Of a stretch of DNA of 64,000 nt, positions 43,633 to 52,060 are shown piece after piece. The first letter of the stretch is position 1. Each line of letters opens with the position of its first letter. The DNA is from an uncultured Verrucomicrobia subdivision 3 bacterium (lineage in GTDB: Bacteria > Verrucomicrobiota > Verrucomicrobiia > Limisphaerales > UBA11358): contig CAINLR010000044.1 in assembly GCA_903850425.1 (NCBI GenBank), positions 1-64,000 on the forward strand. The letters run 5' to 3'. The notes under the pieces were generated by a model that searched no databases, was not told where the DNA came from, and saw only the letters and a program-made list of their open reading frames with translations. Both the position numbers and the translations under genes were made by a program.

Positions 43633-43785
43633 CACCGGGCTTCAGCCGGGGGCTGCCTGGGACGGCCGGCTGGAAACGGTTTCAACCGTTTCCGGTCTCC
43701 AGGGTCATTCGCGCTCCGGCCAAGCCGTTGAAACGGCTTTGACTCAACTTCGCCTGTCACCTCCCCACCGGGCTGAAGCCCGGTG
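43633..43785. repeat. Palindromic element with CACCGGGCTTCAGCC arms
   Basis: Perfect 15-bp outer arms (43633-43647 and 43771-43785) enclose two inner hairpins: GGAAACGGTT (43672-43681) with 43684-43693, and AAGCCGTT (43722-43729) with 43732-43739. The element fills the gap between recF and the pseudopilin. Elements with CCGGGCTGAAGCCCGG words are widespread in bacteria with repeat-rich intergenic DNA. Confidence 0.82.
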
Positions 43786-43877
43786 TTAATGAAAGGCAGT
43801 CAGAAAATGGGATAATCCATCGCGGATACAACCCGGAAAAGGCGCGTAGGGAGGGCGAATGGAAACCAGGCCGGCTT

Positions 43878-44966
43878 TTATTTTCCAGCCTCGCCCCGAT
43901 GCAACGCGCCCGCGCGGACTTCCCAGCGATGCAGGTCGCGACTCAGTTCGCTCGGCCAGTTCTCTTCGGTGCAGGTCATGAACACCTGGCCGCTGGTTTT
44001 GCGCGCGTGTTCCAGCAGCGGCAGCAGACCGCTGCGGCGCTTCACGTCCAGTTCCCCCATCACGTCGTCAATCAGCAGGATCGGCGCGCGGCCGTGGATG
44101 CCCGCGAGATATTCGGCCTGCGCCATCTTCAACGCGATGGCCAGCGTGCGTTTCTGGCCTTCGCTGCCAAACTGCGCGGCGGATTTTTCGTTGAGCAACA
44201 ATTGCACGTCGTCGCGGTGCGGTCCGACCAGCGTGGCGCGGAAAGTCCTCTCCCGCGCGCGTGCTTGCGCGAGCTCCACCGCAAAATCATTTTTCACACT
44301 CGGCTGATAGGCGATGCGCAGTTCCTCCGCGTCATTGGAAATGCGGCGATACGCCAGCCGCGCGAGCGGCGAAAATTTCGGCACCAGTTCACGTCGCGCG
44401 CGGATGATTTCGTTGCCGAGCTTCACCAATTCGGTGGAAAAACTTTCGAGCGCGGCCTCGTCACTGGAACGTTGTTTGAGCAACGCATTGCGGGCGCGGA
44501 CGCTGTGCATGTAGCGCTGGAGCAGTGGCAGATACCCTGGCTGTGTCTGCGCGAGCAGCAGATCGAGAAATCGCCGCCGCGCCCGCGCCGTGCCTTTGAC
44601 GAGCTGCAAATCTTCCGTGCAAAAAACCACCGTCCGCAGCGCGCCCAGATAGTCCGCGAGCTTCTTCACCGGCTGGCCGTTGAGGGACAGATTTCGTTCG
44701 CGCGCCGACCAATACATTTTGATTTCCGACTCACCCTGGCCCACGACGTTGCCGCCGACGAAATAGCCTTTCGCGCCGTGCCGGATCATCTGCGCGCTGC
44801 CCACACCGCGAAAGGACCGCAGCGTGGCCATGAGGTAGATCGCTTCGAGGATGTTGGTCTTGCCCTGGGCGTTGTCGCCGAGCAGCAGGTGGAAGCCCGG
44901 CGAAAAATCCGCGTCCAACCGCGCGTAATTGCGGAAGTCTCGGAGTCGCAGATGGGCCAGATGCAC
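43878..44966 (-). CDS. recF: DNA replication and repair protein RecF
   Basis: RecF loads RecA at gaps during repair of stalled forks. The 362-residue product starts MHLAHLRLRDFRNYARLD, has the Walker A LLGDNAQGKTNILEAIYLMA, the signature FGSEGQKRTLAIALKMAQAE and the Walker B ILLIDDVMGELDVKRR. It is not in the usual dnaA-dnaN-recF-gyrB cluster, which is common in this phylum. It is divergent from the zinc-ribbon gene at 45020 across a 53-base gap. Confidence 0.95.
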   Translation of the reverse strand: MHLAHLRLRDFRNYARLDADFSPGFHLLLGDNAQGKTNILEAIYLMATLRSFRGVGSAQMIRHGAKGYFVGGNVVGQGESEIKMYWSARERNLSLNGQPVKKLADYLGALRTVVFCTEDLQLVKGTARARRRFLDLLLAQTQPGYLPLLQRYMHSVRARNALLKQRSSDEAALESFSTELVKLGNEIIRARRELVPKFSPLARLAYRRISNDAEELRIAYQPSVKNDFAVELAQARARERTFRATLVGPHRDDVQLLLNEKSAAQFGSEGQKRTLAIALKMAQAEYLAGIHGRAPILLIDDVMGELDVKRRSGLLPLLEHARKTSGQVFMTCTEENWPSELSRDLHRWEVRAGALHRGEAGK

Positions 44967-45019
44967 GCGGAGAAAATGGCGCGCGGGCGGTCCGACCGCG
45001 AGTTTTTTCAGCGGAGGCG

Positions 45020-45787
45020 GTGGCCAACATCATTTCACGCGTGCCCCGCCGATGCCAGCGCAGCCGTCTTTCTGCATCGGCCCCGGCGGCAACTACGGAG
45101 TTGCGGTTGCGCGCCGGTTTTCTCAAACTCCTGAACATATTGAAGACGGCTGATTACTTAAATGGTGAATGTCCACATTGCGGCCAGGCAATAGAATTTC
45201 CCGCCGAAGGCATCGGGGAAACGATTCCTTGCCCGACGTGCGCCCAGTTTTTCGCCCTGAAACCAGTATGTAAAGTGGAGCCGGCCCAGCCCGCGCCAAC
45301 ACCGGCGCCGATTCAATCGCCGCCGGCATCGGCCCCGCCGCCAGTGCCCGTCGCGCCCGCCCCACCACCACCGCCGCCGCCGCCGCCGCCGCCCGCGCCC
45401 GCAGTTCCGGCACCGCTGATTTCGGTGCCCGTTGCGCCGTCAATAGTCGCGGGAAGCAAGGACCTTTCGCCCGTGTCCGTGGCGGTTGCTCCAGCGGCAG
45501 TTCTAAAACCGCTTGAGGCCCCGGCCGCCAAAGTCAGGCATTCGTCGCGGTCTCACCCGAATCAGTTGGATCAGGCCTGCCGGGAATTCGAAAACGATCG
45601 CGAATTTGAAAAAACTCCGCCGACGCGCGAGCAAGTGGCCCGGGCCATGGTCGCCGCGAAATATCGCAAATTGAACCAGGCCGAAACGCCGACGCACTTG
45701 GAGCTCGTGGCGGCTTTGAAGGAACTGTTTCCCGAATACAGAAAACGCCCAGCCGGCGTTAAGCCGATCACTCCAGATAAGAAGTGA
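45020..45787 (+). CDS. Zinc-ribbon protein with polyproline linker
   Basis: I do not recognise the whole protein. It has a zinc-ribbon with CPHCG and CPTCAQFF (two Cys pairs), then a very Pro/Ala/Val-rich segment with a run of eleven or so prolines, and a charged C-terminal domain (SHPNQLDQACREFENDREFE to PEYRKRP). The Pro-rich part looks like a disordered linker. The start is unclear: ATG 45020 gives 255 residues, but the first 40 residues are Arg-rich and not convincing, and TTG 45140 would place the zinc ribbon at the start. No enzyme motif. Confidence 0.6.
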   Translation: MANIISRVPRRCQRSRLSASAPAATTELRLRAGFLKLLNILKTADYLNGECPHCGQAIEFPAEGIGETIPCPTCAQFFALKPVCKVEPAQPAPTPAPIQSPPASAPPPVPVAPAPPPPPPPPPPPAPAVPAPLISVPVAPSIVAGSKDLSPVSVAVAPAAVLKPLEAPAAKVRHSSRSHPNQLDQACREFENDREFEKTPPTREQVARAMVAAKYRKLNQAETPTHLELVAALKELFPEYRKRPAGVKPITPDKK

Positions 45788-45862
45788 TGCGGTGGGGTGG
45801 TGGTCGAAGGTTTCAACATTTGCGGGGTGGCCGTTTGTTTGGGCCGCGTTAACTTGCAAGCC

Positions 45863-46051
45863 ATGAGCACGGTGCAAGAAATTGAAGCAGTTTTGCCAAC
45901 GCTTTCACGCGCTGAGATTGAAGCAGTCCGTGCGTGGATTGGCGACTTTCTCGAAGACCAACTTGAACTCACCGATGAAGTTAAGGCCAAACTGGATCAA
46001 TCCCGCTGTGAAATCGCCGACGGAAATTATACGACTCGCCAACCCAAATGA
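45863..46051 (+). CDS. Antitoxin-like protein of a toxin-antitoxin pair
   Basis: A 62-residue protein (MSTVQEIEAVLPTLSRAEIE) with a helical N-terminal half (dimerisation) and a C-terminal tail with QLELTDEVKAKLDQS and a Thr/Arg end, as in small antitoxins encoded just before RelE/ParE toxins. The gene at 46055, which resembles such a toxin, starts three bases later. The antitoxin looks intact; the toxin does not. ATG 45863 is chosen over an earlier frame start. Confidence 0.6.
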   Translation: MSTVQEIEAVLPTLSRAEIEAVRAWIGDFLEDQLELTDEVKAKLDQSRCEIADGNYTTRQPK

Positions 46052-46054
46052 GCC

Positions 46055-46317
46055 GTGGCTGCAGCGCGGCAAATCTGGTCGCCCACTTTTTCCAAAGCTT
46101 TTGACGACGTGCCGCCCGGCATCCGCGAAGTCGTGCAGCGCAAGATTGATGAAATGGAACGCGGCTGGAAACCTTCCTGCACCAACGGCTGCAAGGCCGG
46201 TCTGAATTCAAGCTCCGCGTCGGCGACTACCGCGTGCTTTACGAATTCGATGTGCCGCTGGGCCGAATTTAATTCCACTACGTCGGCTACCGGCGGGAGA
46301 TTTACAAACCAAGCTGA
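46055..46317 (+). pseudogene. RelE/ParE-type toxin, frameshifted and interrupted
   Basis: The frame starting GTG 46055 gives RQIWSPTFSKAFDDVPPGIR and VVQRKIDEMERGW, as in RelE-type toxins. Near 46172-46176 the reading frame breaks. In the next frame the homologous continuation is visible: FLHQRLQGRSEFKLRVGDYR, then VLYEFDVPLGRI, the hallmark of the family. That frame then meets a TAA at 46270 and would go on as FHYVGYRREIYKPS to TGA 46315. So one frameshift and one stop inactivate it, unless they are sequencing errors. It is 3 bases after the antitoxin-like gene. Confidence 0.8.
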
Positions 46318-46401
46318 TTGAGCAACGGCATCGGCGCTGGGCGGAGCGCGACCTTCAGGTCGCTTCAATCCACGGCTGGGGCGTTACTGACGGATCAGAG
46401 G

Positions 46402-48297
46402 TTATGGCTTCAATGGCGTTAACTGGATTGCGATTCCGCCGTTCGGGGGAATGTCCGTCTGCACCACCGATTGATTGTCCACTGGCCGCTCCTCTATCTT
46501 AACGGCCTGCCCATCCGGCGCGTCGGAATAGATCTTTGCCGTGAACTGCTTGCGGGGTTCCAGAAAATCCAGTGCGATGGAGAATTTCCCGTTGGCCGGA
46601 GCGATGGCACCCACGCACCATTGATCTCCCGAGCGGCGGGCCACGACCACGCGACGCCCAATCTCGCCTTCCAGCACGCGCGTTTCATCCCACGTCGTCG
46701 GCAACTGTTTCCAATAATCCAAGGCTGGCTCATCGGCAATGCTGCCGGGTGAATCATACCAGAACAAAAATTGCCACGGGCTGAAGTAAATGGTGGAGAG
46801 CGCCAGTTGATGCGCCTTCGTGTTGGTTAGTTTGGGACTGTTCCAGCAATAGGTGTAATCCGCCGGCCCGGTGAGAAACCGCGTGAAGGGCAACGTGGCG
46901 TTGTGAACCGGCGTGGGAAATTCCTCGTTGCCGCCGATGCCTTCGCAGGTCATCAAGTTGGGATACGTCCGCTGATAGCCCGTGTTACGAAACTCGTCGT
47001 GGATGTCCACCATCAGGTGATGCGCGGCGGCTTGGCGAACAGCGTCGTGCAACCAGGCCGTCCAGTGCTGGCTGCCCACGTTTACAAAACCATACTTCAC
47101 GCCTTTCACCCCCCATTTTTCATAGAGTGGGAGCAGCTCGGCCAGCTGCCTCTCCAGCGCGAGATGGTTTACATAGAGAATCACACCAATGCCATTGGTA
47201 TTGGCGTAGTCAATGACTCTCTGCAGTTGGAGCGAATCGGGAACGGGGTTGCGCTTGGGATCCAGGTGCACGCGGGTGGCGTCCGATTTGGGGTCGTTCT
47301 CGGGACCATACCAACCCGCATCATATTCGATAAAATGCAGATTATGCTTCTTGGCAAAATCCACGCACGCCTTGCCACCCGCTGTCGTCAAGGTTGCTTC
47401 GCGAATCACTTTGCCGGGCTTGATCCAAGAAGTATCGGCCAGCACGCAGGGATCATTCAGATTCAGCACCAGATCATTTTGCTCCAGCAATTTTCCGGGC
47501 GAAGCCCCCACCAGCACCACTCGCCAGGGTGAAGTGAAGGCGGTTTGACCGTTTACTTCGCCGCTCAAAAATGTTTCCAGCGTGTTGGTCGCGCCAGGGG
47601 TCAGCCGCAATTTCATGCGCGCATAATCCACGAGCCGCGCTTCGGTAATCGCTGCATATAGGTCCTTGGCCAGTCGCACCGTGAGCGGGCGTTCCACGCC
47701 AGGTTTGATAGCGCTCACGGGCACCGGCCCCTGCGCGCCAACGTTTGATTTCCGGCGCGGATCGGCGGGATCGTAATTGCCCTGCGCCGTGTAAACTGCC
47801 CAGACGATGGGGTCGCCGATGAAGGCGAATTGGGTTAGTTCACGATGGATGACAAACTCCTTCAATGCCGGCTGAGACGGCAACGTGTAGTTGAAAGCGA
47901 CCCCTTCATCATAGGCGCGCAGGGTGATTTGCAGTTTGCGCTGCGGCGGCGCGGTTTGTTCCAAATCAATCACCAGTTGGTTGAAATGATCGCGGACGGT
48001 AGCGCGCTCGCCCGTCACCGGTTTCCAAGTGGTGTCGCTGGAACTGGTCCGCTGGTCGGCGATGTGAAAACTATCGGCGAGTGAACCCGCGCTCAAATCA
48101 AGCCCGAGCCGCGAATCTGCGAGCACCGTCCGTCCCGCATAGGAAATATTATAGACCGGGCAACCTTCGGCTGGGCCGCAAGTCTTGAGGTCGAAGTGAA
48201 CGACCATTTTGCCGTCCGGCGACTTTAATTCCAACGCCGAGACCGCGCTGATGCAGGCCAGTAATACCAGCCCGGCCGCATTAATTTTGCGGTTCAT
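46402..48297 (-). CDS. Glycoside hydrolase family 97, secreted
   Basis: A 631-residue protein with a signal peptide (MNRKINAAGLVLLACISAVS) that matches GH97 by length and layout: a beta-sandwich N-terminal domain, then a (beta/alpha)8 barrel with FIEYDAGWYG and WIKPGKVIRE, and a C-terminal beta domain. The barrel holds IHDEF (Glu435) and EGIGGNEE (Glu452, Glu458, Glu459), which fit the calcium/base glutamates of the inverting SusB type. In retaining members an Asp nucleophile follows GVKV; here that position is GVKYG, so the inverting type is more likely. It would act on alpha-glucosides in the periplasm. ATG 48297 is chosen by the signal peptide. Confidence 0.88.
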   Translation of the reverse strand: MNRKINAAGLVLLACISAVSALELKSPDGKMVVHFDLKTCGPAEGCPVYNISYAGRTVLADSRLGLDLSAGSLADSFHIADQRTSSSDTTWKPVTGERATVRDHFNQLVIDLEQTAPPQRKLQITLRAYDEGVAFNYTLPSQPALKEFVIHRELTQFAFIGDPIVWAVYTAQGNYDPADPRRKSNVGAQGPVPVSAIKPGVERPLTVRLAKDLYAAITEARLVDYARMKLRLTPGATNTLETFLSGEVNGQTAFTSPWRVVLVGASPGKLLEQNDLVLNLNDPCVLADTSWIKPGKVIREATLTTAGGKACVDFAKKHNLHFIEYDAGWYGPENDPKSDATRVHLDPKRNPVPDSLQLQRVIDYANTNGIGVILYVNHLALERQLAELLPLYEKWGVKGVKYGFVNVGSQHWTAWLHDAVRQAAAHHLMVDIHDEFRNTGYQRTYPNLMTCEGIGGNEEFPTPVHNATLPFTRFLTGPADYTYCWNSPKLTNTKAHQLALSTIYFSPWQFLFWYDSPGSIADEPALDYWKQLPTTWDETRVLEGEIGRRVVVARRSGDQWCVGAIAPANGKFSIALDFLEPRKQFTAKIYSDAPDGQAVKIEERPVDNQSVVQTDIPPNGGIAIQLTPLKP

Positions 48298-48737
48298 GCG
48301 GCCAGCCATTCCTTGATAAATATGAGGATGCTGCTCATAGTTCGTATCCGGGCAAGTTGAGTCCAAACGAGCTCAAAGGCAAGCTTGAGATGCGCCGCGC
48401 ATCATCCGGCGGATTCAAGAGTCAGACTGCGGATGGCATTGAGGGATACCATAAAGTTCAAACGCAGGGTGCTCGGCCAATCCGGGCGCAGGGCTGGCGG
48501 ATGCCGCCTTGCGAGGAATTGAAACGCGCACTGCGGGCGGAGATTGACGAGGTGGCTTAGTTGTCATTATATTCGACATCAGTCGGCCGTTTGATAAAAC
48601 CAAAGTCAGGAAGATCGTCGTGGGGGTGATCCGTCATTACTGGGATGCAGTGTTGAAGAGGTTTCAATTCGGGCACGTCCGGATCTGATTTGGACTTGTT
48701 AAATAGTAGGCCGGGCGAAACCCATGGAGATAATCAT
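48298..48737. other. Intergenic stretch upstream of the CHAT gene
   Basis: About 440 bases lie between the divergent GH97 and CHAT genes. Short frames here (for example 48357-48560) have no recognisable content, though its end RALRAEIDEVA could be a decayed fragment. The CHAT gene has a GGAG ribosome site (48726-48729) before ATG 48738. No clear promoter or operator is seen. Confidence 0.5.
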
Positions 48738-51392
48738 ATGCCAAGCAACCAATTGTTCTTTCAGTTGCCAGCCGCGTTCCGGTCGGAGGAAACCCTGGCC
48801 TTGCTCTCCACGGACGCGCAGATTTATGTGGCGTGTAAAAAATGTGGCTGGGAGGACCGAGCGAATCCGATGTATTTGCGCCCGGCGGATTCCTTGTTGC
48901 AGGAACCCTGCCGGCAATGCGGCGCCAAGCAACGAGCGTTCGTCCGGCATTGGGAACAGGTAGCCGGACGCTGCCTGGATTGCGGGCATGATCTGGGGGA
49001 CACGGTCACGGCACCATGGCTAGATCTGAAGTGCGCCGCCTGCAGCTCGCATCGTCTGGATGTGCAGTCGCTGACAATTTCGCCGCCATTTCCGTCGCGT
49101 TTTGGCGAACTGGGGGACAAATTAAGCGCTTCCACCAACCCGGAGCTTGGCATGGGTAAGGAGCAGCCTTGGGGCTTGGATCCCATCCAGGACCGGGATC
49201 ATCTCAACTTGGAGGTGAAGTTTGCCGTGCAGATGTTTCCCGACTCGCATCTGCATGTGTTGTGCGCGGAGTTGTTCTGCCGCACGCTTTGTGCCTGCGG
49301 CGGCTATGGGAACCATGTAAATTTTTACTGGCTGGTTGAATTCCAGGGCCAACTGTTGCGGGATTATTTTCGCACCACGGGCGATCTCGCCGCCGCGCTG
49401 GAGGGGCTGCGAATGGATGAACTGGCGGTAACGGGGGCGCCGGATGATGCCAATCGTGCCATGATCGAGCACAACTGCGCGATTGCCATCAACAGCATGC
49501 TCGCCAGATACCCCGAAGCGGTGGTGGCCGCCGCCGCCGGACGTCCGCAGATCCGGGAGGAAGGCATCGCCGCCGCCCAACGCGCACTGACAGTTTATGA
49601 GAAGGAGTTGGCTGCCGAAACACCCGGCCCGGACGAAAAATCGGACCCTGCCAATTTTCTCACGAGTCGCCAACAAGTGGGACGGACGCATCATTTGATC
49701 GGCGACTTGCTGCGGGTCGGCGCGGAACAATCCCGCCTACCGCAAGCGATCGAACAATTTGAGGAAGCATTGAAATGTGAATTGCCGCCCAAGCTCGCCG
49801 TCGGCATCCGGCAATCACGCGGGGAGGCAATCGCGGCGCTGGAGCATCCCACGCGCGAGCAATTGTTGCTGGCAGAGCAGGATTTGCTGGCCGCCATCCA
49901 GGCCGATGACAAGCGGCTCGCCCGCAATTTTCAGTGGATGCGTTTTGTGCAACTGGCGACGGTGGCGCGCAAGTTGGGTGCGCCGAAACGGGAACTCATG
50001 TCGCTCAAAGCGGGGGCCGGCCTTGCGTTGGAACAGATCCGGCAAAATCCTGAGGAGTGGATTTTGCAGCAACGCTCCGAACGCATGACGGTTCTGTTTG
50101 ACGAACTCGCGCGAGCCTACGCGGAAGCCGGGCAACCGGTCGAAGCCCTCGAAGCCGCCGAAACACTGCGAGCCGCAACTGTGCGGCTCCACACGATGGA
50201 TGAGGCGGACCAGGAGCGACTCCAAAAGGAACGAATATCACTCGTAGCGAGGGATTTGATGCCGGAAGCCGTGCGGCATTTGTTCCCGGAAGCGAGGAGC
50301 CAACCGGCGGCACCGGAACCGTTCGGTCCGGTCGTTCTCGGCCTGTTGGACTATTTGAAGGAGACGCCGACCGCCTGCGTCAGTTATGCGCTTGCGCCGA
50401 GTGACGGGCATCAGGCAGGTAAAGTGATGGCGTTCATCTGCGGACCCTCCGATTCGGCGGAGCCTCGCATCGAGTTTAAAATCTGGCAACCGGCGGATGA
50501 GCCCATGACCTGGAGCCAGGAACTGGTCAGCCCCGGCCCCTTCCGGGAGGGCAACTTGAAAACCAGGCACGCCGCCGCCTATCGGCTTTTCATTGAACCG
50601 GTGGAACCCATTCTCAAGGCGATGAACGTCAAGCGCCTTGTTTTTAGCCTGCCCGGAGCCATGACACATCTTGCCTTCGAGGCATTGATGGATGGCTCCC
50701 AGGGAGGCGGGTTCTTGCTGGACCGCTACGAGATTGGCTACCTGCCCTCGCTCGCGCTGGGGCTGGACCTGGCGAAGATTAGCGCCCCCAAACGGGACGG
50801 CCGCATGCTCGTCGTCGGCTATCAAGGCAGTGACTTGCAAAATGCGGCGCAAGAGGTCGAAGCCCTTCGCCGGCTGTTTGGTGACCGCATGACGTTCCTG
50901 TCCGGCGCCAATTGCAACAAAGTTTCGGTCCTGAAGGAGCTGGGAGAAGATTACGATTTTATCCACTTCGCGTGTCACGGAACTTATGATGATGAATCAC
51001 CACTGAATGCGGCGCTCCATTTGGTCCCAGACCCGCAAGACGATCGCCAGCGGGTCACCGCCGGCGACATCCTGATGAACGTCAAGTTTTCACATAATCC
51101 GGTTGTCACGATGTCCGCATGTTCGACGGCGCTCATGTCGGCGAGTCCCGTCAATAACTGTCATGGCCTGACCGGCAGTCTGCTGCGGGCCGGAGCGCGG
51201 TGTGTGATCGGCAGCCGGTGGCCTGTGTATGATCGCATCGCGATGGACTTCATGTCCGCCTTCTACCAAAAAGCCACCGATTCAAAGCAGTCATCGAACC
51301 TGCTGCAATGCTTCGCCGACGTGCAACGAGAAATGCGGGCCAAGCCGAGGATTGAAAACTTTGCCGCTTTCGGATATATGGGAATTCCTTAG
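48738..51392 (+). CDS. CHAT-domain caspase-like protease with N-terminal zinc ribbons
   Basis: An 884-residue protein. The first 110 residues hold four CxxC pairs (Cys33/36, 58/61, 79/82, 99/102), likely two zinc ribbons. The middle (about 150-550) is helical and TPR-like (RALTVYEKEL, LPQAIEQFEEALK, ARAYAEAGQPVEALEAAETL). The C-terminal 300 residues form a CHAT domain: DFIHFACHGTYDD with the catalytic His747 and VVTMSACSTALM with Cys795, then LLRAGARCVIGSRWPV. CHAT proteases act in type III CRISPR (Craspase) and gasdermin cell-death systems. No membrane segment or signal peptide. The downstream gene resembles EACC1, which suggests a conflict system. The ATG is supported by GGAG eight bases upstream. 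Confidence 0.85.
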   Translation: MPSNQLFFQLPAAFRSEETLALLSTDAQIYVACKKCGWEDRANPMYLRPADSLLQEPCRQCGAKQRAFVRHWEQVAGRCLDCGHDLGDTVTAPWLDLKCAACSSHRLDVQSLTISPPFPSRFGELGDKLSASTNPELGMGKEQPWGLDPIQDRDHLNLEVKFAVQMFPDSHLHVLCAELFCRTLCACGGYGNHVNFYWLVEFQGQLLRDYFRTTGDLAAALEGLRMDELAVTGAPDDANRAMIEHNCAIAINSMLARYPEAVVAAAAGRPQIREEGIAAAQRALTVYEKELAAETPGPDEKSDPANFLTSRQQVGRTHHLIGDLLRVGAEQSRLPQAIEQFEEALKCELPPKLAVGIRQSRGEAIAALEHPTREQLLLAEQDLLAAIQADDKRLARNFQWMRFVQLATVARKLGAPKRELMSLKAGAGLALEQIRQNPEEWILQQRSERMTVLFDELARAYAEAGQPVEALEAAETLRAATVRLHTMDEADQERLQKERISLVARDLMPEAVRHLFPEARSQPAAPEPFGPVVLGLLDYLKETPTACVSYALAPSDGHQAGKVMAFICGPSDSAEPRIEFKIWQPADEPMTWSQELVSPGPFREGNLKTRHAAAYRLFIEPVEPILKAMNVKRLVFSLPGAMTHLAFEALMDGSQGGGFLLDRYEIGYLPSLALGLDLAKISAPKRDGRMLVVGYQGSDLQNAAQEVEALRRLFGDRMTFLSGANCNKVSVLKELGEDYDFIHFACHGTYDDESPLNAALHLVPDPQDDRQRVTAGDILMNVKFSHNPVVTMSACSTALMSASPVNNCHGLTGSLLRAGARCVIGSRWPVYDRIAMDFMSAFYQKATDSKQSSNLLQCFADVQREMRAKPRIENFAAFGYMGIP

Positions 51393-51415
51393 CCGTTTAA
51401 ACCAAAGAAAAACAT

Positions 51416-51733
51416 ATGCCCAACCACGCCCTATTGGAATTACAGATTGATTCACGTGATGAGACCATCGTAAAGGAAGTCGAAACCAACCTCGCCTCGG
51501 TTGAAGTAACGCGATGGGAAACCGCGCGGATGGATCCGGTAACGGTCCTCGCAATCGCCGCCGCCGCCGTGAAACTCATCAGCGCGCTGCTGGAGCTCAA
51601 GGCCAAGCTGGCGCGGAAACCCGGTGCGCCGAAGGTCACGATCAAATCGGCGAACGGCAAAAGCATCGCTCTGGCAGACGCAACCGAGGCCCTGCTCACG
51701 ACGATGGTTTCAGCCGTGAAACCAGAAAAGTAA
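51416..51733 (+). CDS. EACC1-like small protein (candidate effector-associated component)
   Basis: A 105-residue protein 23 bases after the CHAT gene on the same strand. The layout fits what I know of effector-associated constant component 1: an N-terminal beta strand and helix (MPNHALLELQIDSRDETIVK), a hydrophobic central helix (MDPVTVLAIAAAAVKLISAL) and a C-terminal beta hairpin (APKVTIKSANGKSIALADA) followed by a short helix (ATEALLTTMVS). In described systems this part is encoded next to caspase or trypsin-type effectors. The match is by eye, so the family assignment is provisional; what is sure is the tight pairing with a CHAT protease. Confidence 0.55.
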   Translation: MPNHALLELQIDSRDETIVKEVETNLASVEVTRWETARMDPVTVLAIAAAAVKLISALLELKAKLARKPGAPKVTIKSANGKSIALADATEALLTTMVSAVKPEK

Positions 51734-52060
51734 ACGGCCGGAGCGAGGCATTCAATTTGATGGGAAACCGCATCTGGCGGGCCAACCTCCCGATCGAGGG
51801 TTGGGCCGAATCCGACCCGACGAAGCGTGCAGCCACACGCGGGGTGGACTGGACGCGTTGCACTCCAAATCCGATTTGCGCATCACGGATATGGTGCGCG
51901 CAAAAATGGATTCCGCGCGGGACCTGATGCGCGCCGCCAAAACCAAAATGTGTCACCCACTTTTTCCAAAAAAATGGTCTCACAATTAACTTGGTCCCAC
52001 ACCTCCAACCGCTGACAACGCTTCCACAAGATCCCAGCATCGTTGGTTGGCCAATCTGCG
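51734..52060. other. Intergenic stretch downstream of the CHAT/EACC1-like unit
   Basis: About 330 bases without a gene I can support. A small frame near 51858-51989 (KSDLRITDMVRAKMDSARDL) may be a remnant. The stretch ends at the 3' end of the convergent glycosidase gene. No clear terminator hairpin is seen. Confidence 0.45.

Noticed and set aside
43899-45134. 411-residue open frame on the plus strand opposite recF
   Set aside because: RecF Walker motifs are clear on the minus strand; this is a shadow.
48357-48560. 67-residue frame upstream of the CHAT gene
   Set aside because: No recognisable domain or ribosome site; it may be a decayed fragment but cannot be supported as a gene.
46081-51972. 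Shared CCCACTTTTTCCAAA word at 46081 and near 51956
   Set aside because: A 15-base match without similarity on either side; chance or weak remnant, not a defined repeat.
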